A stretch of DNA of 64,000 nucleotides from an uncultured Alkalilimnicola sp. (GCA_937951875.1 CALGAN010000028.1:10695-74694), one strand, 5' to 3'; shown: positions 34,935 to 44,026, numbered from the stretch's first letter. Notes: generated by a model not told the origin, from the letters alone. Program-made: numbers and translations.

Positions 34935-35394
34935 GGTTTTACCTTCGTTATTCGCTGGCGGACGGTGGCAAAGGCGGTGTCCCGCGTTGCCGCCGCCAAA
35001 GCCTCTGGCGGCTCGACGATCGTTCGAGAAATGCGTGCAAGGCGATTCCCCATGCCCCACGGCGCAATCTTAGCGCAGGGATAGTGTGAATAGCGTTTTG
35101 CGGCGGGTTGGTGCACGCAGGGTCGCCATGAAGCCTGTTCTCTCGAAGGCGGGGAGGGCAGCCATGGGGTGAGCTTTGTGGTTTGTTGGTGTCTCTCTCC
35201 CACAAGACGCTGGCGGTATGCCCACATCGACCGAGAGCGATTTTCCAGTGCGTGGTAGCTGAAACTTGGCAGGACGGTGGCCAGTCAGTTCCCTCCCCCC
35301 CTCGTGGGGGAGAGCGTAGCGAGGGGGGGAAGGGACGTAAGAGGCGACTGTCCTGCCTGATCCCAGCTACAACGCACGTGGAAAGCGCGCGGTT
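34935..35394. repeat. Intergenic region with dispersed repeat copy C
   Basis: The 460-base gap holds repeat copy C at about 35283-35330: CAGTCAGTTCCCTCCCCCCC, then GTGGGGGAGAGCGTAGCGAG and GGGGGG. It matches copy A (AGAGCGTAGCGAGGGGG identical) in the same order of elements. No gene is seen; the minus-strand part near 34935-35060 should carry the promoter of the secreted protein. Confidence 0.65.
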
Positions 35395-36579
35395 TTAGGC
35401 CCGCTCGATGGCGATCGCCGTGGCTTCGCCGCCGCCGATGCAGAGCGAGGCGACGCCGCGCTTGAGGCCGTATTTCTCCAGGGCGGCGAGCAGGGTGACG
35501 ATGATGCGCGCGCCGGAGGCGCCGATGGGGTGGCCGAGGGCGCAGGCGCCGCCGTGGACGTTGACCTTGTCGTGCGGCAGGTCGAGGTCGCGCATGGCGG
35601 CCATGGTGACCACGGCGAAGGCTTCGTTGATCTCGTACAGGTCGACGTCGGCGGTGCGCCAGCCGAGCTTGTCCAGCAGCTTGCGGATGGCGCCGACCGG
35701 GGCGGTGGTGAACCAGGCCGGTTCCTGGGCGTGGCCGGCGTGGCCGAGGATGGTGGCCAGCGGGGTGATGCCGCGGCGCTCGGCTTCGGAGCGGCGCATC
35801 AGCACCAGGGCGGCGGCGCCGTCGGAGATGGAGCTGGCGTTGGCGGCGGTGACGGTGCCGTCCTTGCGGAAGGCGGGTTTCAGCGTGGGGATCTTCTCCG
35901 GGCTGGCCTTGCCGGGCTGCTCGTCGTGGCGCACCTCGACCGGGCCCTTGCGGCCGCTGACGGTGACCGGCACCACTTCCTTGTCGAAGCTGCCGTCGGC
36001 GATGGCGCGCTGGGCGCGGCGCAGCGACTCCAGCGCGTAGTTGTCCTGGGCCTCGCGGCTAAAGCCGTAGTGGGCGGCGGTGTCCTCGGCGAAGGTGCCC
36101 ATCAGCCGGCCCTTCTCGTAGGCGTCCTCCAGCCCGTCGAAGAACATGTGGTCGAGCACTTGGCCGTGGCCGAGGCGGTAGCCGGCGCGGGCGCGGTCGA
36201 GCAGGTAGGGGGCGTTGCTCATGCTCTCCATGCCGCCGGCCACCATGACGTCGGCGCTGCCGGCCTTGATCAGGTCGTGGGCCAGCATCACCGCTTTCAT
36301 GCCGGAGCCGCAGACCTTGCTGACGGTGGTGCAGGGCACGCTCCTCGGCAGCCCGGCGCCGAGCGCGGCCTGGCGGGCGGGCGCCTGGCCGATGCCGGCC
36401 GACAGCACGTTGCCCATGAACACTTCCTGCACGTCCTCGGGTTGCAGGCCGGCGCGCTCGACGGCGGCGCGGATGGCGGCGGCGCCCAGTTCCGGGGCGC
36501 GCAGGGCGGCCAGGTCGCCCTGGAAGCCGCCCATCGGGGTGCGGGCGTATGCGGCGATGACGATCGGATCGTTGCTCAT
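35395..36579 (-). CDS. Acetyl-CoA C-acetyltransferase
   Basis: A 394-residue thiolase of the AtoB/PhaA type. The nucleophilic Cys lies in VSKVCGSGMKAV; GGACALGHPIGASGAR carries the His and SLCIGGGEATAIAIE the second Cys. MESMSNAPYLL is typical of biosynthetic-type acetoacetyl-CoA thiolases, which work in either direction. It heads away from the HIBCH-like gene with 141 bases between, which contain a stem CCGCTC...GAGCGG-type hairpin. Its neighbours suggest degradation of branched-chain acyl-CoA to acetyl-CoA. Confidence 0.92.
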   Translation of the reverse strand: MSNDPIVIAAYARTPMGGFQGDLAALRAPELGAAAIRAAVERAGLQPEDVQEVFMGNVLSAGIGQAPARQAALGAGLPRSVPCTTVSKVCGSGMKAVMLAHDLIKAGSADVMVAGGMESMSNAPYLLDRARAGYRLGHGQVLDHMFFDGLEDAYEKGRLMGTFAEDTAAHYGFSREAQDNYALESLRRAQRAIADGSFDKEVVPVTVSGRKGPVEVRHDEQPGKASPEKIPTLKPAFRKDGTVTAANASSISDGAAALVLMRRSEAERRGITPLATILGHAGHAQEPAWFTTAPVGAIRKLLDKLGWRTADVDLYEINEAFAVVTMAAMRDLDLPHDKVNVHGGACALGHPIGASGARIIVTLLAALEKYGLKRGVASLCIGGGEATAIAIERA

Positions 36580-36720
36580 GGTTGGTGCTCTCCGGAGTTG
36601 GGTTTGCGTTCTTCGGGCCCCGGCGGCGGTGGGCCGCGAACCGGACGGCCCGCTCTCCCTAGCCCGCTTCCGTGAAGGGAGCGGGGCCTTGAACCGATAT
36701 GCCTGACAGACGCGCGGCCG

Positions 36721-37878
36721 TCATGCGGCGACCACCGGCGCGCCGGCCGCGTGCGTCTCCTTGCCGCTCAACGCCGAGCCCTCGAGGCCGGCCGGCGGCA
36801 GGAACAGCGCCTCGACCATTTCCTCGCTCACCTCGGCGAGCGTGGCCGGCTGCCAACGCGGGTTGCGGTCCTTGTCCACCAACAGGGCGCGCACGCCTTC
36901 GGCGAAGTCCGGGCGGCGGGTGAGCTGCACCGACAGCTCCAGCTCGCGCTCGAAGGTCTCGCGCAGCGACAGATGACGGCCGCGCCGGTACTGTTCGAGG
37001 ATCACCCGCGCCGAGGTGGGGCAGCCGCGCAGCAGCGTTTCCAGGCCGGCGGCGAGCCAGGGGGTGTGCTCGGCCTCGGCGCGCAGCGCGGCGACGATGT
37101 CCTCGACCCGGTGCTGGTCGGTGGCGCGGTCGATCGCCTCGCGGTGGCACTCCAGCTGCGGTTCCGGGCGGGGCGCGCGCCGCTCGGCGGCGAAGCCGCG
37201 CAGCAGCCGGGAGAGCAGGGCGCGATTGGCGCCGGGGTCGTCGCTCCAGTCGGCGGCGGTGAGTGCGGCAGCAACCGCTTCGCGCTGCTCGTTGTCGAGG
37301 AGATAGTCCGCCAGGCCGGCGTACAGGGCGTCGGCGGCGTTGATCGAGCAGCCGGTGAGGGCGAGGTACAGGCCGGTGCGGCCGGGCATGCGGTTGAGGA
37401 ACCAGGTGCCGGCCACGTCCGGGTACAGGCCGATGGTGATCTCGGGCATGGCCAGGCGCGACTCGGCGGTGACCACGCGGTGGCTGGCGCCGGCCATCAG
37501 CCCCAGGCCGCCGCCCATGACGATGCCGTGCCCCCAGCACAGCAGCGGCTTGGGGTAGGTGTGGATGAGGTAGTCCAGGCGGTATTCGGTGGCGAAGAAG
37601 CGCTCGACCGTGGGGTTGGGGCCGGGGCCGTGCGCCTGGATGGCGCGGTAGAGGCCGACGATGTCGCCGCCGGCGCAGAAGGCCTTGCCGCCGCTGCCGG
37701 CTAGCATCACGCAGGCGATGGCCGGGTCCTCCGCCCAGCGCTGCAGCTGGGGCAGGAGCAAGTCGATCATGGCCTGGTTGAGGGCGTTGAGCGTGCGCTC
37801 GGCGTTGAGGGTGGCGAAGCCGACGCGCTTGCCGTTGGCGGCGGCGCGCTCTTCGAACAGTACCGGTTGTTGCTGCAT
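36721..37878 (-). CDS. 3-hydroxyisobutyryl-CoA hydrolase-like enoyl-CoA hydratase/isomerase family protein
   Basis: A 385-residue crotonase-fold protein. GSGGKAFCAGGDIVGLYRA and CWGHGIVMGGGLGLMAGASH form the oxyanion-hole blocks; RLAMPEITIGLYPDVAGTWF with its Glu/Asp pair and the long C-terminal extension are typical of HIBYL-CoA hydrolases in valine breakdown. The family is longer than ordinary enoyl-CoA hydratases (about 260 residues), as here. The cluster with an isobutyryl-CoA mutase gene fits a branched-chain acyl-CoA role. A related hydratase activity cannot be excluded. Confidence 0.85.
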   Translation of the reverse strand: MQQQPVLFEERAAANGKRVGFATLNAERTLNALNQAMIDLLLPQLQRWAEDPAIACVMLAGSGGKAFCAGGDIVGLYRAIQAHGPGPNPTVERFFATEYRLDYLIHTYPKPLLCWGHGIVMGGGLGLMAGASHRVVTAESRLAMPEITIGLYPDVAGTWFLNRMPGRTGLYLALTGCSINAADALYAGLADYLLDNEQREAVAAALTAADWSDDPGANRALLSRLLRGFAAERRAPRPEPQLECHREAIDRATDQHRVEDIVAALRAEAEHTPWLAAGLETLLRGCPTSARVILEQYRRGRHLSLRETFERELELSVQLTRRPDFAEGVRALLVDKDRNPRWQPATLAEVSEEMVEALFLPPAGLEGSALSGKETHAAGAPVVAA

Positions 37879-37917
37879 CGATCGTCTCGGTTGCGGTTGA
37901 TCTGGCGCGGCGCGGGC

Positions 37918-38721
37918 TTAGCCGGCGGCTTGCCGGCGCACCCAGCGCGCGATGATTCCATGCAGGGCGTCCAGGCCGTCGGTCAGCGCCGCCGGTCCCG
38001 GCTGCAGGATCAGCGGCGACTTTATCTCATGCAGCTCGCCGTCGCGTACCGCCGGTACGCTTTCCCAGCCGGGGCGGGCGGCCACCTGCTCGGGGCGGAA
38101 CTTCTTGCCGCACCAAGAGCCGATGACGATGTCCGGCGCCCGCCGCACGATCTCCTGCGGGTCGGCGATGATGCGGTCGCGGCCGAGGCTGGCGGCGGCG
38201 CGCTCGGGGAAGATGTCCTCGCCGCCGGCGATGGCGATCAGCTCCGATACCCAGCGGATGGCGCTGATCGGCGGCGAGTCCCATTCCTCGAAGTAGACGC
38301 GCGGGCGGCGCGGCAGGGTCTGGGCGGCGGCGCGTACCCGCTCGATGTGGGCCTCCAGCGCTTGCGCGTAGCGCTCGGCCTTGTCGTGGGCGCCCACCAG
38401 CGCGCCGAGCCGGCGCACGTAGCCGAGGATGCCGGCGACGCTGCGGTGGTTGGCGATCCACACCTCCACGCCGGCCTTGATCAGCGCCTGGGCGACGTCG
38501 GCCTGCATGTCGGAGAAGCCGATCGCCAGATCCGGCCGCAGGGCGAGGATCTGGTCGATCTTGGCGCTGGTGAAGGCCGAGACCTTGGGCTTTTCCTTGC
38601 GCGCCTGCGGCGGGCGCACGGTGAAGCCGGAGATGCCGACGATGCGCGCTTGCTCGCCGAGGGCGTAGAGCACCTCGGTGGGTTCCTCGGTCAGGCAGAC
38701 GATGCGCTGCGGATAGCCCAT
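37918..38721 (-). CDS. BtuF-like cobalamin-binding protein without signal peptide
   Basis: A 267-residue periplasmic-binding-protein-fold protein (RIVCLTEEPTEVLYALGEQA, ILALRPDLAIGFSDMQADVA, VIGSWCGKKFRPEQV). These match the cobalamin/siderophore class III binding proteins, especially stand-alone BtuF homologues. No signal peptide precedes the domain with the ATG at 38721, so it may act in the cytosol as a corrinoid carrier. The adenosyltransferase gene ends 8 bases upstream on the same strand, a close operon arrangement that supports a B12 role. Confidence 0.8.
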   Translation of the reverse strand: MGYPQRIVCLTEEPTEVLYALGEQARIVGISGFTVRPPQARKEKPKVSAFTSAKIDQILALRPDLAIGFSDMQADVAQALIKAGVEVWIANHRSVAGILGYVRRLGALVGAHDKAERYAQALEAHIERVRAAAQTLPRRPRVYFEEWDSPPISAIRWVSELIAIAGGEDIFPERAAASLGRDRIIADPQEIVRRAPDIVIGSWCGKKFRPEQVAARPGWESVPAVRDGELHEIKSPLILQPGPAALTDGLDALHGIIARWVRRQAAG

Positions 38722-38729
38722 GCCCGCCC

Positions 38730-39284
38730 TTACCGATCCCGGCGCCACAGGGTCTCGCCGCCGCCGGCGTGGCGGTTGAGCAGGCGCGCCATGACGAACA
38801 GCACGTCGGAGAGCCGGTTGAGATAGTGCCGGCCGGCGTCGTTCACCGCTTCCTGCTCGGCGAGCGCCACGACGGTGCGCTCGGCACGGCGGCAGACGGT
38901 GCGGCAGACGTGCGCCTGCGCCGCCGCCAGCGAGCCGCCGGGCAGGATGAATTCCTTGAGCGGCGGCAGGGTGGCGTTGGCGTCGGCCAGCCATTGGTCC
39001 AGAGCCAGCAGCCGCTCCTCCTTGAGCAGCGTGAAGCCGGGGATGCTCAGCTCGCCGCCGAGGTCGAACAGATCCTGCTGCACGCTGCCGAGCAGCCCGT
39101 CCATGTCCAGCTCATCGGCCGGTAGGCCGATCGCCCGCAGCAGGCCGATGTGCGAGTTGAGCTCGTCGACGTCGCCGACCGCGGCGATGCGCGCGCTGGC
39201 CTTGCTCACGCGGCTGCCGTCGCCGAGGCCGGTGGTGCCGGCGTCGCCGGTGCGGGTGGCGATCTTGGAGAGGCGGTGTCCCAT
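38730..39284 (-). CDS. PduO-type cob(I)alamin adenosyltransferase
   Basis: A 184-residue trimeric-type ATR that makes adenosylcobalamin from ATP and cob(I)alamin. The N-terminal KIATRTGDAGTTGLGDGSRV motif binds ATP; GDVDELNSHIG, CRRAERTVVAL and YLNRLSDVLFVMAR are family signatures. It sits directly after icmF, whose enzyme uses adenosylcobalamin, and before a BtuF-like gene. The three are likely one transcript, with a hairpin between icmF and this gene. Confidence 0.95.
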   Translation of the reverse strand: MGHRLSKIATRTGDAGTTGLGDGSRVSKASARIAAVGDVDELNSHIGLLRAIGLPADELDMDGLLGSVQQDLFDLGGELSIPGFTLLKEERLLALDQWLADANATLPPLKEFILPGGSLAAAQAHVCRTVCRRAERTVVALAEQEAVNDAGRHYLNRLSDVLFVMARLLNRHAGGGETLWRRDR

Positions 39285-39308
39285 GAATGTGCGGCTCCCG
39301 GTTGTTCC

Positions 39309-39333
39309 GTCCCCCTCGGCGCGCGAGGGGGAC
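39309..39333. terminator. Intercistronic hairpin between icmF and adenosyltransferase gene
   Basis: A perfect 10-bp stem (GTCCCCCTCG 39309-39318, CGAGGGGGAC 39324-39333) with loop GCGCG. It shares the CCCCCTCG/CGAGGGGG core of the dispersed repeats. No T-tract; it may lower readthrough or protect the upstream mRNA end. Confidence 0.6.
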
Positions 39334-39341
39334 TGACGTTA

Positions 39342-42300
39342 TTACATGTTCCGCCGGTACTGACCACCCACCTCGAACAGCGCCGCGGTGATCTGCCCCA
39401 GCGAGCAGACCCGCACGGCGTCCATCAGCACCTCGAACACGTTCTGGTTGTCGAGCACCGCCTGCTTGAGCCGCTGCAGCATCGCCGGCGCCTCGGCGGC
39501 GTGGCGTTCTTGGAACTCGCGCAGGCGCTTGAGCTGCGATTGCTTCTCCTCCTCGGTGGAGCGCGCCAGCTCCAGCTCCTCGGGGATGTCGTCGCCGTTC
39601 GGGTTGCGGAAGGTGTTGACGCCGATGATGGGCAGCGAGCCGTCGTGCTTGCGGTGCTCGTAGTAGAGCGATTCCTCCTGGATGCGGCTGCGCTGGTAGC
39701 CGGTCTCCATGGCGCCGAGTACGCCGCCGCGCTCGGCCAGGCGCTCGAACTCGGCGAGCACCGCTTCCTCCACCAGGTCGGTGAGCTCCTCGATGATGAA
39801 GCTGCCTTGGTTGGGGTTCTCGTTCTTGGCCAGGCCCCACTCGCGGTTGATGATCAGCTGGATCGCCAGGGCGCGCCGCACCGACTCGTCGGTGGGCGTG
39901 GTGATCGCCTCGTCGTAGGCGTTGGTGTGCAGGCTGTTGCAGTTGTCGTAGATAGCGATCAGCGCCTGCAGCGTGGTGCGGATGTCGTTGAAGGCGATCT
40001 CCTGGGCGTGCAGCGAGCGGCCGGAGGTCTGGATGTGGTACTTCAGCTTCTGGCTTCGCTCGTTGGCGCCGTACTTCTCGCGCATCGCCACCGCCCAGAT
40101 GCGCCGCGCCACCCGGCCGATCACGGTGTATTCCGGGTCCATGCCGTTAGAGAAGAAGAACGACAGGTTCGGCGCGAAGTCGTCGATGTGCATGCCGCGC
40201 GCCAGGTAGGACTCCACGTAGGTGAAGCCATTGGCGAGGGTGAAGGCGAGCTGGCTGATCGGGTTGGCGCCGGCCTCGGCGATGTGGTAGCCGGAGATCG
40301 ACACCGAGTAGAAGTTGCGCACCTTGTTGCGCACGAAATACTCCTGGATGTCGCCCATCACCTTGAGCGAGAACTCCGTGGAGAATATGCAGGTGTTCTG
40401 ACCCTGATCCTCCTTGAGGATGTCGGCCTGCACCGTACCGCGCACGTTCTGCAGCACCCAGGCGCGGATCTCGGCGGCCTCCTCGGCGGTCGGCTCGCGG
40501 CCGTGCTCGGCGCGGAAGCGGTCCAGGCGCTGGTCGATGGCGGTGTTCATGAACATCGCCAGGAGGGTCGGCGCCGGGCCGTTGATGGTCATGCTCACCG
40601 AGGTCGACGGGTCGCACAGGTCGAAACCGTCGTAGAGCGCCTTCATGTCGTCCAGGGTGGCGATCGATACGCCGGAGTTGCCGATCTTGCCGTAGATGTC
40701 CGGGCGCACGTCTGGATCGTGACCGTAGAGCGTCACCGAGTCGAACGCCGTGGACAGGCGCTTGGCCGGCATGCCCTCGGAGAGCAGCTTGAAGCGGCGG
40801 TTGGTGCGGAAGGCGTCGCCTTCGCCGGCGAACATGCGTGTGGGGTCCTCGTTCTCGCGCTTGAACGGGAACACTCCGGCGGTGAACGGGAAGGCGCCGG
40901 GCACGTTCTCCAGCAGCAGCCAGCGCAGCAGCTCGCCGTGATCCTCGAAGCGCGGCAGCGCCACCTTGCGGATCTTGTTGCCGGACAGGGTGGTGTGGGT
41001 GAGCTTGGTGCGGATCTCCTTGTCGCGCACCTTCACCACGTGCTCGTCGCCGGCATAGGCTTGCTGCAGCGCCGGCCACTGCTCCAACTGGGCGCGGGCG
41101 TGCGGCTCCAGGCGCGTCTCGCGCTGCGCGGCCAGCTGCTCCAGCGCTGGCGCGGCTTCGGCCTGCTCGGGGCACTCGCTGCGCAGCAGGCGCGCGGCCT
41201 GGCGCAGCTGCTGGATCTCGCGCGCCAGCCGCGCCTGCTCCAGCGCCCGCTTCTTGTAGCCGCGCACGGTCTCGGCGATCTCCGCCAGGTAGCGGGTGCG
41301 CGACGGCGGCACGATCACCACCTGGTGGGTGCTGTGGCGGGTGTTCACCTTGGGCAGCAGGCCGGGGCGCAGCGCCAGCCCCAGTTCGGCGAGGCGGGCC
41401 AGCAGCGCCTGGGCGAAGGCAGTGACGCCGTCGTCGTTGAAGCGGCTGGCCATAGTGCCGAACACCGGCATTTCCTCCGGCGATCGGTCGAAGGCGCCGC
41501 GGTTGCGCTGCACCTGTTTGGCGACGTCGCGCAGGGCGTCGGCCGCGCCCTTGCGGTCGAACTTGTTGATCACCACGAACTCGGCGAAGTCGAGCATGTC
41601 GATCTTCTCGAGCTGGCTGGCGGCGCCGAACTCGGGGGTCATGACGTAGACCGGCACGTCTACGAACGGCACGATGGCGGCGTCGCCCTGGCCGATGCCG
41701 GAGGTCTCGACGATGATCAGGTCGAAGCCGGCCGCCTTGCAGGCGGCGATCACGTCCGGCAGCGCCGAGCTGATCTCGGTGCCGAAGTCGCGGGTCGCCA
41801 GGCTGCGCATGTACACCCGCGGCCCCTGCGCCCACGGCCCGATGGCGTTCATGCGGATGCGGTCGCCGAGCAGGGCGCCGCCGCTCTTGCGGCGCGACGG
41901 GTCGATGGAGATCACCGCGATGCGCAGCGCGTCGTTCTGGTCGAGGCGGATGCGGCGGATCACCTCGTCGGTGAGGCTGGACTTGCCGGCGCCGCCGGTG
42001 CCGGTGATCCCGACCACCGGCGTGCGGCATTGCGCCGCCTGGGTCTTGAGCGCCTGCACCAGGGCCGGGTCGGTGCTGCCGTTCTCGAGCGCGGTGATCA
42101 GCCGCGCCAGCTCGCGCCAGGCCTGGTCGGTGTGGCCCTGGATGGCGGCCGGGTCGCGCGGCGCGTGCACGCTCAGGTCGCGGTCGCAGCGCATCAGCAT
42201 CTCGCCGACCATGCCTTGCAGGCCCATGCGCTGGCCGTCCTGAGGCGAGTAGATGCGCGCCACGCCGTATTCCTGCAGTTCGCGGATCTCGGCCGGCACG

Positions 42301-42635
42301 ATCACGCCGCCGCCGCCGCCGAACACCTGGATGTGTTCGCCGCCGCGCGCGCGCAGCAGGTCGATCATGTACTTGAAGTACTCGATGTGGCCGCCCTGGT
42401 AAGAGCTGACCGCGATGCCATGCACGTCCTCTTGCAGCGCGGCGGTAACCACTTCGTCCACCGAGCGGTTGTGGCCGAGGTGGATCACTTCCGCGCCCAT
42501 GCTCTGGAGGATGCGGCGGATGACGTTGATCGAGGCGTCGTGGCCGTCGAACAGCGAGGCGGCGGTGACGAAGCGGATCTTGTGCCGGGGCTTGTAGGCC
42601 GCCAGGGCCCGGTATTCGGTGGACAGATCGGTCAT
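39342..42635 (-). CDS. icmF: Fused isobutyryl-CoA mutase (IcmF) with built-in G-protein chaperone
   Basis: A 1097-residue adenosylcobalamin enzyme that interconverts isobutyryl-CoA and n-butyryl-CoA (some also pivalyl/isovaleryl-CoA). Domains in order: B12-binding with FDGHDASIN (H32 is the cobalt ligand), then a MeaB/MeaI-like GTPase with GTGGAGKSSL (K218), a linker, and the TIM-barrel mutase domain (VSISGYHIAEAGANPISQLA, KYHIQTSGRSLHAQEIAFND). The length and order match IcmF rather than two-subunit methylmalonyl-CoA mutase. ATG 42635 has AGGA upstream inside a palindrome. Its operon partners supply the cofactor. Confidence 0.95.
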   Translation of the reverse strand: MTDLSTEYRALAAYKPRHKIRFVTAASLFDGHDASINVIRRILQSMGAEVIHLGHNRSVDEVVTAALQEDVHGIAVSSYQGGHIEYFKYMIDLLRARGGEHIQVFGGGGGVIVPAEIRELQEYGVARIYSPQDGQRMGLQGMVGEMLMRCDRDLSVHAPRDPAAIQGHTDQAWRELARLITALENGSTDPALVQALKTQAAQCRTPVVGITGTGGAGKSSLTDEVIRRIRLDQNDALRIAVISIDPSRRKSGGALLGDRIRMNAIGPWAQGPRVYMRSLATRDFGTEISSALPDVIAACKAAGFDLIIVETSGIGQGDAAIVPFVDVPVYVMTPEFGAASQLEKIDMLDFAEFVVINKFDRKGAADALRDVAKQVQRNRGAFDRSPEEMPVFGTMASRFNDDGVTAFAQALLARLAELGLALRPGLLPKVNTRHSTHQVVIVPPSRTRYLAEIAETVRGYKKRALEQARLAREIQQLRQAARLLRSECPEQAEAAPALEQLAAQRETRLEPHARAQLEQWPALQQAYAGDEHVVKVRDKEIRTKLTHTTLSGNKIRKVALPRFEDHGELLRWLLLENVPGAFPFTAGVFPFKRENEDPTRMFAGEGDAFRTNRRFKLLSEGMPAKRLSTAFDSVTLYGHDPDVRPDIYGKIGNSGVSIATLDDMKALYDGFDLCDPSTSVSMTINGPAPTLLAMFMNTAIDQRLDRFRAEHGREPTAEEAAEIRAWVLQNVRGTVQADILKEDQGQNTCIFSTEFSLKVMGDIQEYFVRNKVRNFYSVSISGYHIAEAGANPISQLAFTLANGFTYVESYLARGMHIDDFAPNLSFFFSNGMDPEYTVIGRVARRIWAVAMREKYGANERSQKLKYHIQTSGRSLHAQEIAFNDIRTTLQALIAIYDNCNSLHTNAYDEAITTPTDESVRRALAIQLIINREWGLAKNENPNQGSFIIEELTDLVEEAVLAEFERLAERGGVLGAMETGYQRSRIQEESLYYEHRKHDGSLPIIGVNTFRNPNGDDIPEELELARSTEEEKQSQLKRLREFQERHAAEAPAMLQRLKQAVLDNQNVFEVLMDAVRVCSLGQITAALFEVGGQYRRNM

Positions 42636-42639
42636 TGGC

Positions 42640-42655
42640 CTGTTTCCTGAAACAG
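42640..42655 (-). promoter_or_regulatory. Palindrome overlapping the icmF ribosome-binding site
   Basis: On the coding strand the palindrome reads CTGTTTCAGGAAACAG and ends 5 bases before the ATG. It places AGGA in or next to the loop. It could be a protein operator or an RNA hairpin affecting initiation; both are inferences. Confidence 0.4.
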
Positions 42656-42706
42656 CGGTGTCTGCGGCCGCATGGCCTGGATCGTTTGAGATTAGGGCGG
42701 CTGCCG

Positions 42707-42760
42707 CGCCGAAACGATGGCGGGACCGCTCAGCGGCGTGAGCGGTTTTGCCATTGCCGG
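42707..42760. terminator. Hairpin repeat after the PaaK-like gene (copy 1)
   Basis: ACCGCTCA (42725-42732) pairs with TGAGCGGT (42739-42746) and TTTT follows, so it can act as a terminator on the plus strand; a run of A on the other side gives T on the minus strand, ending the PaaK-like transcript. Flanks CGCCGAAACGATGGCG and TTTTGCCATTGCC recur around 51601-51660. Confidence 0.7.
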
Positions 42761-42790
42761 CGCGGGGCGTGTGTGCTCCCCGCGCGGCGC

Positions 42791-44026
42791 CTACTCGTAT
42801 TTGCGCTGGTCGTCGATCACCTTGCCGTCGTTGGCGAGCGATCCGGGCGGGACGAACCGCACCTCGCCGCGCAGCTTGCAGATCTCGCGGATGCTCTCGG
42901 CGATGGCCGCCGCCAGCCCTTCCGGGGCGTGGGCGATCTCGCAGTGCAGCGTCATCTCGTCGCGTTCGTCGTGGCGGGTGACCACCAGCCGGGCGCGGCC
43001 GATCTCCGGGTGGCGCTTGACCACGGCGTTGACCTGCGCGGGGTGGACGAACATGCCGCGCACCTTGGTGGTCTGGTCGGCGCGGCCCATCCAGCCCTTG
43101 ATGCGCAGGTTGGTGCGGCCGGTGGGGCAGGGGCCGGGCAGCACCGCCGACAGGTCGCCGGTGGCGAAGCGCAGCAGCGGGTATTCCGGGTTGAGCACGG
43201 TTACCACCACTTCGCCGACCTCGCCGGGCGGCACCGGGTCGCCACTGCCGGGGCGGACGATCTCGACGATCACGCCCTCGTCCACCACCAGCCCCTCGCG
43301 CGCGGCGGTCTCGTACGCCACCAGCCCGAGATCGGCGGTGCCGTAGCACTGATAGAGGTCGATGCCGCGCGCGCGCAGCCGCTGCTGCAGCGACGGCGGC
43401 AGCGGCTCGCCGGTGACCAGGCCCTTGCGTAGGCTGTCGACCTTGAGGCCGAGCTCGTCGGCCTTCTCCAGGATGATGTTCAGGAACGAGGGCGTGCCGG
43501 TGTAGCAGGTCGGGCGCAGGTCGGCGATGGCGCGCGCCTGCAGCTCGGTCTGCCCGACGCCAGCCGGGAACACTGGGCAGCCCAGCGCCTCGGCGCCGGC
43601 GTCGAACATGTGCCCGGCCGGGGTGAAGTGATAGGCGAAGGTGTTGTGCACCAGCTCGCCGCGGCGGAAGCCGGCGGCATGCATGGCGCGGGCGAAGCGC
43701 CAGTAGTCGGCGCGGCGCGCCTGCGGCTCGTAGATCGGCCCCGGCGACTGGAATACCCGCGCCAGGTCGGCCAGCGGCACGGTGGTCAGGCCGCCGAACG
43801 GCGGCTCGGCCTGCTGCCGCTCGGTGAGATCGGCCTTGCGCAGCACCGGCAGGCGCGCCAGCGCCTCGATGCTGTCGATGGCGGCTGGATCGACGTCGGC
43901 CAGCGTCCGCGCGAAGTGCGGCGCCTTGGCTCTGGCCGCGCTCACCAGCCGCGGCAGCGCCTGCGCCAGCGCCTCGGCGCGCTCGGCGGCGGAGCGGGTC
44001 TCGAGAGAATCGTAGAAATCGGTCAT
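42791..44026 (-). CDS. Phenylacetate-CoA ligase-like adenylate-forming enzyme
   Basis: A 411-residue PaaK-family protein that should activate an aromatic or other carboxylic acid to its CoA ester. The typical PaaK P-loop (SSGTTG) is replaced by FQSPGPIYEPQARR. YQCYGTADLGLVAYE is the A5-like block, NPEYPLLRFATGDLSAVLPG the hinge and KGWMGRADQTTKVRGMFVHP the C-terminal segment. The start at 44026 has GGGAGGG upstream. It ends the second liv-type operon. The altered P-loop is shared by a subgroup of PaaK-like proteins; substrate is not known. Confidence 0.85.
   Translation of the reverse strand: MTDFYDSLETRSAAERAEALAQALPRLVSAARAKAPHFARTLADVDPAAIDSIEALARLPVLRKADLTERQQAEPPFGGLTTVPLADLARVFQSPGPIYEPQARRADYWRFARAMHAAGFRRGELVHNTFAYHFTPAGHMFDAGAEALGCPVFPAGVGQTELQARAIADLRPTCYTGTPSFLNIILEKADELGLKVDSLRKGLVTGEPLPPSLQQRLRARGIDLYQCYGTADLGLVAYETAAREGLVVDEGVIVEIVRPGSGDPVPPGEVGEVVVTVLNPEYPLLRFATGDLSAVLPGPCPTGRTNLRIKGWMGRADQTTKVRGMFVHPAQVNAVVKRHPEIGRARLVVTRHDERDEMTLHCEIAHAPEGLAAAIAESIREICKLRGEVRFVPPGSLANDGKVIDDQRKYE

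Noticed and set aside
42636..42790. Cobalamin riboswitch upstream of icmF
   Set aside because: The B12-box and the expected long multi-helix fold are not visible in the short 155-base leader; only a terminator hairpin and a palindrome are seen.
39342..43349. IcmF extended N-terminally to 1335 residues in the same open frame
   Set aside because: The upstream 238 codons overlap the PaaK-like gene antiframe and look like shadow sequence; ATG 42635 starts right before the B12-binding domain.
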